Source of the DNA: Actinomycetota bacterium | GTDB lineage: Bacteria > Actinomycetota > Thermoleophilia > Solirubrobacterales > Solirubrobacteraceae | Reading direction: 5' to 3' | Assembly: GCA_005884115.1 (NCBI GenBank) | Contig: VAXW01000004.1 | Coordinates: 392,846-456,845 of the forward strand | DNA: 64,000 nt | Part shown: piece after piece, positions 41,701 through 49,591 of the stretch | Numbering within the stretch: the stretch's first letter is position 1 | Layout: each line of letters starts with the position of its first letter | Program-made: the position numbers and the translations under genes | The notes under the pieces: generated by a model | The model's database searches: none | What the model saw: the letters and a program-made list of their open reading frames with translations, nothing else | Told to the model about the DNA's origin: nothing

Positions 41701-42483
41701 GTGAGGGACTCCTCGCTCATCGCCCGCTTCGGCCGCGCGCGGCGCGACCGCGCGCTCGCTGTGCTCGAAGGCTTTCACGCGCTCAAGCACGCCATGCGCT
41801 TCGGCGCGCAGCTGGTCGAGGTCGTGTGCAGCAACCCGCGCGAGCTCGAACGCCTGGCGAGCGAGTTCGCCCCCGAGCTTGCGCCGCGCATGCTCGAGCT
41901 GGCCCGCGCCGTCCCGCAGGAGGTGTTTGCGAAGCTCGCACCGCTGCCCGCACCCACGCACGTCATCGCCCTCGCGGAGCGCCCGTCGGTTGACGTGGCC
42001 GCCCTGCTCGCCGACGGGCGAGCCGCCCCCGTCGTGCTGCTCGAGGACCCGCGCGACCTGGGCAACGTCGGCGCCTGCATCCGCGTCAGCGCCGCTGCAG
42101 ACGCGGCCGGCGTGCTCACAACGGGCGACCAGGATCCGTGGCACCCGGAAGCCCTGCGTGGCGCCGCAGGGCTGCACTACGCGCTCCCGGTCGCAAACGT
42201 GGCGCGCGTGGAGTCGCTTCAGTCTGCGCGACGCCCGCTCGTCGCGCTCGATCCCGAGGGCGAGCCGCTGACGGCCGTGGCGCTCCCTGCGCGCGTGCTG
42301 CTCGCCTTCGGATCCGAGCGCCGCGGCCTGAGCTCCGAGCTGCTGACGCGCGCACAGGCGCGCGTCAGCATCCCCATGCGCGCGGGCGTCTCGAGCCTCA
42401 ACCTCGCGACCTCGGTGTCCGCCGTGCTGTTCGCCTCGCGGCTGTCGGCGAGCTGGCGCTCGCTCCCTGCCTCCGAGGAGTGA
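41701..42483 (+). CDS. TrmH/SpoU-family RNA methyltransferase
   Basis: The protein has 260 residues from GTG 41701. The N-terminal substrate-binding part is L30e-like (LEGFHALKHAMRFGAQLVEVV). The SPOUT domain has the three motifs: LLEDPRDLGNVGACIRVSAA, VLLAFGSERRGLS, and SIPMRAGVSSLNLATSVSAVLF. It methylates a ribose 2'-OH (or similar) in tRNA or rRNA using S-adenosylmethionine; the exact target is not predictable. The 3' end is 18 bp from the convergent CADD-like gene. Confidence 0.9.
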   Translation: MRDSSLIARFGRARRDRALAVLEGFHALKHAMRFGAQLVEVVCSNPRELERLASEFAPELAPRMLELARAVPQEVFAKLAPLPAPTHVIALAERPSVDVAALLADGRAAPVVLLEDPRDLGNVGACIRVSAAADAAGVLTTGDQDPWHPEALRGAAGLHYALPVANVARVESLQSARRPLVALDPEGEPLTAVALPARVLLAFGSERRGLSSELLTRAQARVSIPMRAGVSSLNLATSVSAVLFASRLSASWRSLPASEE

Positions 42484-42501
42484 GGTTCCGCGTCTGCTCT
42501 T

Positions 42502-43188
42502 TTACGCCGCCACCCCTCGCGAGGCGTCGCTGTGCGCGGCGCCTTCCACGCCGTCGAGCAGGCCCCAGTTGCCACGCAGCGCCGCCTCCGCGCGCGCCAG
42601 CATGCGCTCGCCGAGCGGACCGCGGCCTTCGTGGCTTGCGCCGCTTAGCTGCTCGATCATCCCTGCCGCCTGTGCAGCGTGCTCGCGATCGCGGGTTTGG
42701 TGGGCGTGGAAGTACTCGACCGCTGGACTGTCGGCGCTGTAGCCGTAGTACGAGCACAGGCCCTCGAGCTTCGTCTTTGAGACCTGCGCCTGAGACGCCT
42801 CGATCGCGTAAAGCACCGCGAGGTGCTCGAGCACGTGCTCGCCCGCCGTCCAGGCGCGCGCGCAGGCGCGTGTCTGCGCGAACTCGCCGTCGCAGCCAAC
42901 GCCCGGGGGCGGCGTCGCCCCGGCTGCGCTCGCGAACTGCTCCCAGAGCTCGATGTGGCCGGCCTCCTCCTGCGCGTGCGCGCGCAGCGTGGCCAGCTGT
43001 GCGGGAGCGCACTTCTCGGCAGCGAGGCGCGAGGCCTCGGCGAGCGCGCGCACGGCCACTCGATACTCCCCGGCGTAGCAGCTCAGCTCCTGCGCCGTCA
43101 GCTCCCCCGCGCTCCAGCGCTCGTAGAAGGGGTGCTCCAGCACGTTGATGGCGGCGCGCATCTCATCGAGTGAAGCAATCACGTCCAT
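42502..43188 (-). CDS. Heme-oxygenase-like diiron protein (CADD/PqqC/TENA family)
   Basis: The protein has 228 residues from ATG 43188, with AAGGAG 9 bases upstream. It is all-helical. Candidate metal ligands are in EEAGHIELWE (Glu74/75, His78), YAIEASQAQVSK (Glu130) and YFHAHQTRDREHA (His163-xxx-Asp167-xx-His170), the HxxxDxxH pattern of heme-oxygenase-like diiron enzymes. Tyr22 and Lys138/140 resemble the Tyr and Lys that chlamydial CADD uses to make p-aminobenzoate from itself. That role is possible but unproven; PqqC- or thiaminase-like activity is less likely as no pqq or thi gene is nearby. Confidence 0.75.
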   Translation of the reverse strand: MDVIASLDEMRAAINVLEHPFYERWSAGELTAQELSCYAGEYRVAVRALAEASRLAAEKCAPAQLATLRAHAQEEAGHIELWEQFASAAGATPPPGVGCDGEFAQTRACARAWTAGEHVLEHLAVLYAIEASQAQVSKTKLEGLCSYYGYSADSPAVEYFHAHQTRDREHAAQAAGMIEQLSGASHEGRGPLGERMLARAEAALRGNWGLLDGVEGAAHSDASRGVAA

Positions 43189-43270
43189 CGCGGTCATCTC
43201 CTTCTGGCTGTGGGTCCTCGCAGAGTACACGCGGCGCGCGCCGGCACGACGCTCAGCGGCGGGCAGGGCT

Positions 43271-43552
43271 CTAGGCCGGATTCGCGCCCGCCCACGCCAC
43301 GATCTCGCGCGATCCGTCGATCACCGTTTCGTCGTCGAGCACCAGGGTAGGCACCCAGCGGTTGCCGGTCAGCTTCTGCACCTCCCGCCGCCCGCGCGTC
43401 ATGTTGAAGATCCCCGGCAGAGGCGCAAGGCCATAGGAGCGGATCACCTCCGGGTCGTGACCGGCGTCCCTCAGCGCGTGGTAGGCGTTCGCGCACGGAT
43501 GCCCTCCCGGCCTCGGAGTGGGGAACGTGCCGTAGCAGACGTAGAGCTTCAC
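43271..43552 (-). CDS. Small thioredoxin-fold (GST N-terminal-like) protein, second paralogue
   Basis: The protein has 93 residues. GTG 43552 overlaps the TGA of the cupredoxin gene (GTGA, 43549-43552), so the two are translationally coupled. It begins [20 protein letters not shown], then [20 protein letters not shown], the cis-Pro segment [17 protein letters not shown] and a helix SREIVAWAG: the same fold and length as the protein at 32297-32578. The two Cys could be a redox or metal site; coupling to a copper protein makes a copper-handling or thiol role worth testing. No signal peptide. Confidence 0.75.
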   Translation of the reverse strand: MKLYVCYGTFPTPRPGGHPCANAYHALRDAGHDPEVIRSYGLAPLPGIFNMTRGRREVQKLTGNRWVPTLVLDDETVIDGSREIVAWAGANPA

Positions 43553-44235
43553 GAGACGCTCAACGTCCCTTCCATGCCGGCCTGTCGATGCCCGGGAACC
43601 GAGCAGTAGAAGGTGTAGGTGCCAGGCGCGAGCGTCAGCGCGAGCGTCTTCGAGCCGCCCACGAAGATCGGCGTTGCCCCCAGCACGCGGCTGCCCTGGG
43701 CGACCGTCACGTCGTGTTCGATCGGCGAGGAGTTGCTGAAATCGATCGACACCTTTCCCGCCTTGGCTTGCAGCTGCTTGGTGTCGTAGGCGAGCGTCCC
43801 GCCTGTGGCAGCCGCCAGCTTGAGGGTCGTGCTCGCCGGGGCAGCGGGTTTGCCCGCCGCTTTCTTGGACGCCGGCGCCTGAGCCGGCGCTGCGGCCGAC
43901 GACGATGGCGCTCCAGCGGGCGATGTTCCAGCGGGCGGCGCTCCAGAGGGTGCGCCGGGCGACGCCGGTGTGCCAGCGGGTGCCTCTGCGGAAGCCTTGT
44001 GAGCGGGCACGCCGGCGGTGATCACGGCCATCGACGTGACCGTCAGCACGAGCACGACGCTGATCGCGATCACGACCCGCTCGCCGCCGAGGCTGAAGGG
44101 GAACGCCGCTCGACGCAGGCCGAGTCCAGCCGATACCGTCAGCGCCCACACCACGAGCACGCCGCCCGCGACGTAGAAGGGAACTTTGCTCTTCTCCGCC
44201 AGTACGGGCGCCAGTTGGAGCGCTGCGCTGTGCAT
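43549..44235 (-). CDS. Membrane-anchored cupredoxin
   Basis: The protein has 228 residues. Two N-terminal hydrophobic segments (FYVAGGVLVVWALTVSAGLG and VVIAISVVLVLTVTSMAVI) precede a Pro/Ala/Ser-rich linker of about 55 residues. The C-terminal plastocyanin/azurin-like domain (about 138-228) has all four type 1 copper ligands: His in IEHDVTV, Cys and His in FYCSVPGHRQ, Met in GMEG. It is an extracellular electron-transfer or copper-binding protein tethered to the membrane. It is the first gene of a two-gene unit with the thioredoxin-fold protein. Confidence 0.87.
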   Translation of the reverse strand: MHSAALQLAPVLAEKSKVPFYVAGGVLVVWALTVSAGLGLRRAAFPFSLGGERVVIAISVVLVLTVTSMAVITAGVPAHKASAEAPAGTPASPGAPSGAPPAGTSPAGAPSSSAAAPAQAPASKKAAGKPAAPASTTLKLAAATGGTLAYDTKQLQAKAGKVSIDFSNSSPIEHDVTVAQGSRVLGATPIFVGGSKTLALTLAPGTYTFYCSVPGHRQAGMEGTLSVS

Positions 44236-44282
44236 CGCGGCGCGAGCCTAGCCGATGAGCGCTGGGTATGCTGCGCGGCGCG

Positions 44283-45163
44283 ATGCCCGACGCCGTGCGC
44301 ACGTCCGAGGAGGATCTGGCCGGGCTACCCGACTACCCGTTCGCCCCCCGCTATCGCGAGGTGGACGGGCTCCGCGTCGCGCACATCGATGAGGGCGAGG
44401 GCGCGCCGGTGATCTTCATGCACGGCGAGCCCACTTGGTCGTACCTGTGGAGGAAGGTGATCCCGCCGGTGCGCGATGCCGGCTTTCGCTGCATCGCGCC
44501 CGACCTCGTGGGGTTCGGCGCATCTGACAAGCCGACCGACATCGACTGGTACACCTACGATCGCCACGTCGCGATGGCGTCCACGCTGCTCGACGACCTC
44601 GACCTGCGCGCGGCCACGATGGTCGTGCACGACTGGGGCGGGCCGATCGGGCTGCGCCTCGCCGTCGAGCACCCTGAGCGCATCGAGCGGCTCGTGATCC
44701 TCGACACCGGGCTGTTCACGGGCCACCAGCGGATGACCGACGCATGGCAGGCGTTTCGCGACTTCGTCGAGCGCACCGAGGACCTTCCCGTCGGCTTCCT
44801 CGTACGCGGAGCGTGCAAGAAAGACCCCGGCGATGAGGTGATCGCCGCCTACGATGCGCCCTTCCCGAGCGTCGCCTCCAAGGCCGGTGCGCGCGCCTTC
44901 CCGCTGCTGATCCCTCGCTCCCCGGACGCGCCCGGGGCGCCCGCCGGCCAGCGCGTGCAACAGGCCCTGCGCGAGGATCGCCGCCCGACATTGATCTTGT
45001 GGGCCGATTCCGATCCGTGCTTCCGCCGGAGGTGGGCGAGCGCTTCGCCGCCGCGATCGGCAGGCCACCTCCGCGGCCTATCGCGGACGCGAGCCACTTC
45101 CTCCAGGAGGACCAGGGGCCGCTGATCGGCTCGCTGATCGCCGACTGGCTGCCGGGCCGCTGA
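44283..45163 (+). pseudogene. Haloalkane dehalogenase-like alpha/beta hydrolase with a C-terminal frameshift
   Basis: From ATG 44283 (or 44268) the frame matches haloalkane dehalogenases: MHGEPTWSYLWRKVIPPVRD, GFGASDKPTDIDWYTYDRHV and the nucleophile VVHDWGGPIGLR (Asp). After LILWADSDP (45017) the frame reads Arg/Ser-rich nonsense to a stop at 45125. In the neighbouring frame the family resumes at once: VLPPEVGERFAAAIG, then IADASHFLQEDQGP with the catalytic His, ending at 45163. One missing G at 45017-45018 (CCGTG for CCGGTG) explains it. It is either a recent inactivating mutation or a sequencing error; without the His the enzyme should be dead. Confidence 0.8.
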
Positions 45164-45183
45164 GGGCGCGGCCGCACGGATCC

Positions 45184-45207
45184 GCGGGCCCGGGCCGGGA
45201 GGCCCGC
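45184..45207. terminator. GC-rich hairpin between convergent genes
   Basis: GCGGGCC (45184-45190) and GGCCCGC (45201-45207) form a perfect 7-bp stem with a 10-base loop, in the gap between the dehalogenase-like gene (ends 45163) and the convergent SDR gene (ends 45243). No T-run follows on either side, so termination is only suggested. Confidence 0.3.
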
Positions 45208-45242
45208 CACGGGCGCCCTCGGGTCTGGCGCAGGCCGCGAGC

Positions 45243-46184
45243 CTAGGCCGCGTCGTCCAAGCCCGCCCGCCCGTGCCCGGCAGGGTGCTCGTCGCCGGCC
45301 TTAGCGATCTGCGGCGCGTCAGCCCCCTCGTTCAGCGCGGGCTCCGAGCGCGACGCGCGCAGCTCGTAGGCGCGGCGCGTCGCCACGTCCACGTCGGCCA
45401 GCACCCGGTCGGCTCTGAGCGCGCGCGCCATGCCCTCCGAGAGCCGCCGCGGAAGCATCGTCGTCACGCGGTTCGTGCGGCGGGTCGACTTGGGCACCCA
45501 AACGTCCACGATGCGCTCCTTGAGCGCCTCGACGATCGCCGCGGCCACGTGCGAGGGCTCGAGGCTCGGCAAGCCGCGCATCCTCCCTAGCCCGGAGCCG
45601 AGCTCCGTGTTGACGACGACGGGCATCACATAGCTGAGGTCGATGTTCGCCCCCATCAGGCGCAGCTCGCCGCGCACCGCCTCCGTGAGGCCCACGACCG
45701 CGTGCTTGGTCGCCGAGTAGGTCGCCCCGCCCGGGGCGCCGAACTTGCCTGCCTGCGAGGAGATGTTGACGATGTGGCCGCGGTCGCGCGGGATCATCCG
45801 CTCCAGCGCCAGCTTCATACCCAGGATCACGCCGTGGATGTTGATGTCCACCATCCGCTGCGCCGTGAGGTCGTCCTCATCGATGAAGCGCCCGATCTGC
45901 ATGATGCCGGCGTTGTTGATCAGCACGTCGAGCGGTCCGAGCTGCCTCTCGGACTCGTCGAGGAAGGCCGCGAAGGAGTCGCGATCGGTCACGTCGAGCG
46001 GCAGCGCAACCGTACGCGGCCCGAGCTCGGCAGCGCTCTTGCGCGCCGCCTCGAGATCGACGTCGCCGATCGCCACCTTCATGCCGTTCTGCAGCAGAGC
46101 TTCGGCCGTCGCGCGGCCGATCCCGCGCGCGCCTCCCGTGATCGCAGCGGCCTCTCCGGCGAGGATTCGGGGTGCTTTGGCCAT
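45243..46184 (-). CDS. Short-chain dehydrogenase/reductase with C-terminal extension
   Basis: The protein has 313 residues. Classical SDR core: ITGGARGIGRATAEALL, acidic GDVDLEAARKS (favours NAD), LINNAGIMQIGRF, catalytic Ser in IVNISSQAGKFG and YSATK. The final 60 residues or so are an extension (RVTTMLPRRLSEGMARALRAD, then a hydrophilic tail) as found in a subgroup of actinobacterial SDRs. Substrate unknown. It is divergent from the alpha/beta hydrolase gene at 46261, with a 76-bp spacer. Confidence 0.88.
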   Translation of the reverse strand: MAKAPRILAGEAAAITGGARGIGRATAEALLQNGMKVAIGDVDLEAARKSAAELGPRTVALPLDVTDRDSFAAFLDESERQLGPLDVLINNAGIMQIGRFIDEDDLTAQRMVDINIHGVILGMKLALERMIPRDRGHIVNISSQAGKFGAPGGATYSATKHAVVGLTEAVRGELRLMGANIDLSYVMPVVVNTELGSGLGRMRGLPSLEPSHVAAAIVEALKERIVDVWVPKSTRRTNRVTTMLPRRLSEGMARALRADRVLADVDVATRRAYELRASRSEPALNEGADAPQIAKAGDEHPAGHGRAGLDDAA

Positions 46185-46260
46185 GGCGCTCCTTCTCTTT
46201 TCGTGCTCGCTTGCCTGCTGGTGGGCCCCGAAAGCTAGCGCCTATCGCTAGGCTGCCGCC

Positions 46261-47187
46261 ATGTCGTCCTTCCGCTTCGAGGGCCAGCGCATCGTGTATG
46301 AGGAGTTTGGAGGCGGCCCGGCGGCCGTGACGGCCGCCGGCGCACGGGGCCGCACCGCGCGCAGCGCTTCGGCCGGCGCGCGGCCGGTGATCCTCGTCCA
46401 CGGGCTGCTGCTCTCGCGCCAGATGCACAAGCCGCTCGCCGAAGACCTGGCCGCACGCGGCAACCGCGTGATCACCGTCGACCTGCTCGGGCACGGCGAA
46501 TCGGACCGGCCGCGAGACATGTGGCGATACTCGATGACCTTCTTCGGCCAGCAGATCGTCGCGCTGATGGACCATCTGCAGATACAGCAGGCAGCGGTCA
46601 TGGGCACCTCGCTCGGCGCCAACGCCGCGCTCGAGGTCGCTTACGCAAATCCCGAGAGGCTGCGCGGGATGGTGATCGAGATGCCCGTGCTCGACAACGC
46701 CCTGCTGTGGAGCGCGCTCGCGTTCACACCTCTGCTCGTTGCGCTGACCTTCGGTGAGCGCGCGATGCAGCTGCTTGCGCGTGGCACGCGCGCGGTCCCG
46801 CGAGGCCTGCTTCCGCACTACGGCAACGTGATGCTCGACGTCGTGCGCCAGGAACCGGGGCCAGGCGGCGCTGTGCTGCAGGGCCTCTTCTTCGGTCGCG
46901 TGGCTCCGCATCGCAGCGATCGGCGTCGCTTCCAGACGCCTGCACTTGTGCTCGGCCACCGCCGCGACCCCGTGCACCCGTTCAGCGACGCCGGCATGCT
47001 CGCCGAGGAGCTGCCGAACGCGCGCGTGATCGAAGCCGGCTCGCTCGTCGAGCTGCGCGTCAAACCCGAGCGCCTCACCGAGCAGATCGCGCGCTTCCTC
47101 GATGAGATCTGGGCTGCGCCGGCATCCTCTTCGGGCGCGGCCCGCTCCGCCTCTCAGGCCAAACGCAGGCGCGCGCGCTCGCGGTAG
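46261..47187 (+). CDS. Alpha/beta hydrolase lacking the usual catalytic histidine
   Basis: The protein has 308 residues. Early strands and the elbow are normal: VILVHGLLLSRQMHKPLAEDL, VDLLGHGESDRP, nucleophile MGTSLGANAAL, and acid region LGHRRDPVHPFSDAGMLAEEL. Where the catalytic His should follow the last strand, the sequence reads ARVIEAGSLVELRVKPERLTEQ with no His. A short Ala/Gly/Arg-rich insert (TAAGARGRTARSASAGA) sits before the oxyanion loop. It may be non-hydrolytic or use another base, such as the His in DPVHP. The Arg-rich tail is dispensable-looking. Confidence 0.83.
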   Translation: MSSFRFEGQRIVYEEFGGGPAAVTAAGARGRTARSASAGARPVILVHGLLLSRQMHKPLAEDLAARGNRVITVDLLGHGESDRPRDMWRYSMTFFGQQIVALMDHLQIQQAAVMGTSLGANAALEVAYANPERLRGMVIEMPVLDNALLWSALAFTPLLVALTFGERAMQLLARGTRAVPRGLLPHYGNVMLDVVRQEPGPGGAVLQGLFFGRVAPHRSDRRRFQTPALVLGHRRDPVHPFSDAGMLAEELPNARVIEAGSLVELRVKPERLTEQIARFLDEIWAAPASSSGAARSASQAKRRRARSR

Positions 47188-47194
47188 CGCCGAC

Positions 47195-47287
47195 GCCCGG
47201 CAGCGGCGCGACGCCGGAGGGCTCGGCGCCGGAGGGCTCGACGCCTGAGCGCGGGCGGGCGCTAGAGCTGCGCCCGGCAGCGGCGCG
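47195..47287. repeat. Short direct repeats in a convergent intergenic gap
   Basis: GCCCGGCAGCGGCGCG occurs at 47195-47210 and again at 47272-47287. Between them a 15-bp unit (A/G)CGCCGGAGGGCTCG is repeated head-to-tail at 47211-47225 and 47226-47240, with a decayed third start. The gap separates convergent genes and has no ORF of note. Confidence 0.6.
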
Positions 47288-47303
47288 CCTCGCGCCTCGG
47301 CGC

Positions 47304-48419
47304 CTACTTGGCGGGGAACAGTTCGAGCTCGTTGACGCTCACCGGGGGCGGCGTTCCGATCGCGCCCGCGCGGGCGGGCGCGGCCTTGCTGATCCACAGC
47401 AGCACGAAGCGGAACGCCTTGCTCGATTCGCGCAACGCGAGCTTCGTGTGCCTCTTCCTGATCGCCTGGGCGCCGCTCAGCCGAGCCCATGACGGGTCGG
47501 TGATTGTGGTCGGCAGCGTGTGGCCATTCGCCCCGTACACCTGCGCCGTCATCCCCGGCGTCGAGGTGATCAGCGTCAGCGAGCCGAGCTTGCGCGTGCT
47601 CTTCAGGTCGATCACCAAGCCCTCGGCCATTCTCGGCGCGACGGCCGGGTCGACCGCGGCCGTCCAAGCCGTCGAGCCGTCGCCGTCGATCGCCCGCCGC
47701 GGGTCGCCGAACCGTTCGGCGGGATAGGAGTACGGGTTGTACGTACCCGCCGCGTTCGTGTCGAGCAGGATCGGCGTCGGGCCTTCCGCCGGCGCGCCGC
47801 CCGATTCTTTGGAGGGGCTCGTTCCCGTGGAGGTGCCTTTCGAGCCCGTGCCTTTCGAGCTCGACGGCGCGGTCGTGGTGGCGCCCGCAGAGCCGCTGCT
47901 CAGCGGCCCGGTTTTGGGCGTGAGCGCCGTCAGCGGGATCTTCGGGGGTTTGATTTTCACGCCCGGGGCGGCGCCGACCGTGCCCGCTTTGAGGTTGAGC
48001 GCGGGCGGCTTGCGCAGCGCGCCCGCCGAAGCGGGCGGGGCGCCGGCCGTCGCACCAGGCAGCAGCGACGCGGCCGAGGGAGCGCGAGCCTGCGCGATGG
48101 CGGCCGCCCCGCGCTTGGCCGAGCCGCCGCTCCAGGCCGCATACGCCGCGGCTGCCGCGCCGGCAATGAGAATCGCGAGCGCGCCGATCACGGCCGCCGG
48201 GGCGCGCCAGGAGCCGCGCTGGGAGAGGCTGTCCGGAGCGCCCGCGCCGCACTCCAGGCACCAGTCCTGGCCGCTGCCCATCGCCGAGCCACAGCGCGCG
48301 CAGGCGCGCGGCGCCGGCGCAGCGTCCGGCTGCGTCTGCGGTGCGCCGTCCTCGGGCGGGGCGCCCGGCGCCTGCTTCTCGAGCGCGGCGCTGGGCGGAT
48401 CGGCGAGCAGCGTGCCCAC
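47304..48419 (-). CDS. Zinc-ribbon, single-TM, discoidin-like C-terminal domain protein
   Basis: The protein has 371 residues. In order: a Pro/Ala-rich start; a zinc ribbon with two CxxC knuckles, ACARCGSAMGSGQDWCLECG (about 39-58); one transmembrane helix (AAVIGALAILIAGAAAAAYAAW, about 74-95); a long Ala/Pro/Ser/Thr linker; and a beta-rich discoidin/F5-8C-like domain (about 218-368: NPYSYPAERFGDPRRAIDGD, STAWTAAV, GLVIDLKSTRKLGSLTLIT, VNELELFP). So a cytoplasmic zinc ribbon and an extracellular carbohydrate-binding-type domain sit in one protein. It lies at the end of the polysaccharide locus, 122 bp from the ATP-grasp gene. Confidence 0.78.
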   Translation of the reverse strand: MGTLLADPPSAALEKQAPGAPPEDGAPQTQPDAAPAPRACARCGSAMGSGQDWCLECGAGAPDSLSQRGSWRAPAAVIGALAILIAGAAAAAYAAWSGGSAKRGAAAIAQARAPSAASLLPGATAGAPPASAGALRKPPALNLKAGTVGAAPGVKIKPPKIPLTALTPKTGPLSSGSAGATTTAPSSSKGTGSKGTSTGTSPSKESGGAPAEGPTPILLDTNAAGTYNPYSYPAERFGDPRRAIDGDGSTAWTAAVDPAVAPRMAEGLVIDLKSTRKLGSLTLITSTPGMTAQVYGANGHTLPTTITDPSWARLSGAQAIRKRHTKLALRESSKAFRFVLLWISKAAPARAGAIGTPPPVSVNELELFPAK

Positions 48420-48541
48420 GAGCGGAGATTCTAGCTAGCGCCATCGACCGCCTGTGCCCGTTCGGGTGCGATCGCGCTTCGCCGCGCGAACGCGCGCGCG
48501 GCAGAGCACGAGCCGCCGAGCGCAGAGGAGCGCCCGAGCGG

Positions 48542-49591
48542 CTAGCGCGGCGCTGGAGGCCCGCCCGCGACGATGTCACGGCCGGTCGGCTGCAGACGCT
48601 CGTCGAGCTCGAGCTGCCAGTAGTAGCGCGTGAACGTCATACCCGCTCGGAACTCGCCCACGTGAGGGGCCACGTGCTCGCCCGCCGCCATGCGGACGAT
48701 CAGCTCGGGGTAGCTGCGCCCCGCATGCGCCGCGTACACGGGCGCCGGGAAGGCGCCGCCGAAGCGGGTGTTGACGTCGGTGATGGCGAGCCCCACCTCG
48801 GGGTCGCGAAACACCTGGATGGTCGCGGGCCCGGTCACGCTCAGCGCCTCCATCGTGCGCCGGCCGAGATCGATCAGCTCCTCGTCGCTCACCACAGTTC
48901 CCTTGATCGACTCCCCGCCGCGCGACTCGAGCATCGTGCGCGGGATCGCGTTCAGGCAGCGGCCCTCTAGGTCGCCGAGGCAATCTATCGAGAGCTCGGG
49001 GCCGTTCATCGCGCGCTGGATCATGACCGGCTCGCGCACGTAGCCGGCAAAGAAGCGCGCCTGCGAGGAGTCCTCGGCGCGGTGGATCGAGCGCGCGCCG
49101 GAACCGCGGCGGGGCTTGACCATCACCGGGTAGTGCAGCGACTCCAGGTCCGTGTCCGTGTCCGGGAGCACCGTCACTGGCGATGGCAGTCCCACACGCT
49201 GCAGCAGCAGGTGTGCCTCGTACTTGTCGTACGTTGCTCGCGCGACCTCGGGCGAGGGTACGAGCGCGGGCAGGCGCCCCTCGGCGCGCGCGCGCGCCAG
49301 GATCTCGATGTCGAGGTCGGTGAGCGGCAGCACGGCCCCGACGCCATGCTCCTCGCACAGGGCCTCGAGCGCCGGGAGGTAGCCGGAGTCCTCGATCATG
49401 GGGACCGGCACGCGCACGTGCGCCGCGTACTGCGCCGGCGCGAGCGCCGCCGGGTCGGCCACGATCGTGCGCGTCAGGCGCGCGAAGCAGGAGACGATGT
49501 CATAGCGCTTGCCCGCCGCCGTCAGGAGCACCGCCGGGCGCGCCGCCTGTGACGCGCCCGCCCCTCCGGCGCGCGCGGCGGGCGTGCTCAC
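48542..49591 (-). CDS. ATP-grasp protein (CarB/PylC-like) of the polysaccharide locus
   Basis: The protein has 349 residues; GTG 49591 overlaps the TGA of the sugar-transferase gene (GTGA). It starts with a short Rossmann-like part (AVLLTAAGKRYDIVSCF), then the ATP-grasp fold: DKYEAHLLLQRVGLPSPVTV, YPVMVKPRRGSGARSI, RAMNGPELSIDCLGDLEG and the metal-binding AITDVNTRFGGAFPAP. ATP-grasp enzymes ligate a carboxylate to an amine or thiol; in such loci they may attach an amino acid to a sugar or make a precursor. The exact ligands are unknown. Co-translated with the initiating sugar transferase. Confidence 0.85.
   Translation of the reverse strand: MSTPAARAGGAGASQAARPAVLLTAAGKRYDIVSCFARLTRTIVADPAALAPAQYAAHVRVPVPMIEDSGYLPALEALCEEHGVGAVLPLTDLDIEILARARAEGRLPALVPSPEVARATYDKYEAHLLLQRVGLPSPVTVLPDTDTDLESLHYPVMVKPRRGSGARSIHRAEDSSQARFFAGYVREPVMIQRAMNGPELSIDCLGDLEGRCLNAIPRTMLESRGGESIKGTVVSDEELIDLGRRTMEALSVTGPATIQVFRDPEVGLAITDVNTRFGGAFPAPVYAAHAGRSYPELIVRMAAGEHVAPHVGEFRAGMTFTRYYWQLELDERLQPTGRDIVAGGPPAPR

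Noticed and set aside
45877-48579. A 900-residue leftward open frame
   Set aside because: It covers parts of three well-supported genes (SDR, hydrolase, zinc-ribbon protein) in another frame and its translation is Arg/Ala-rich noise typical of GC-rich DNA.
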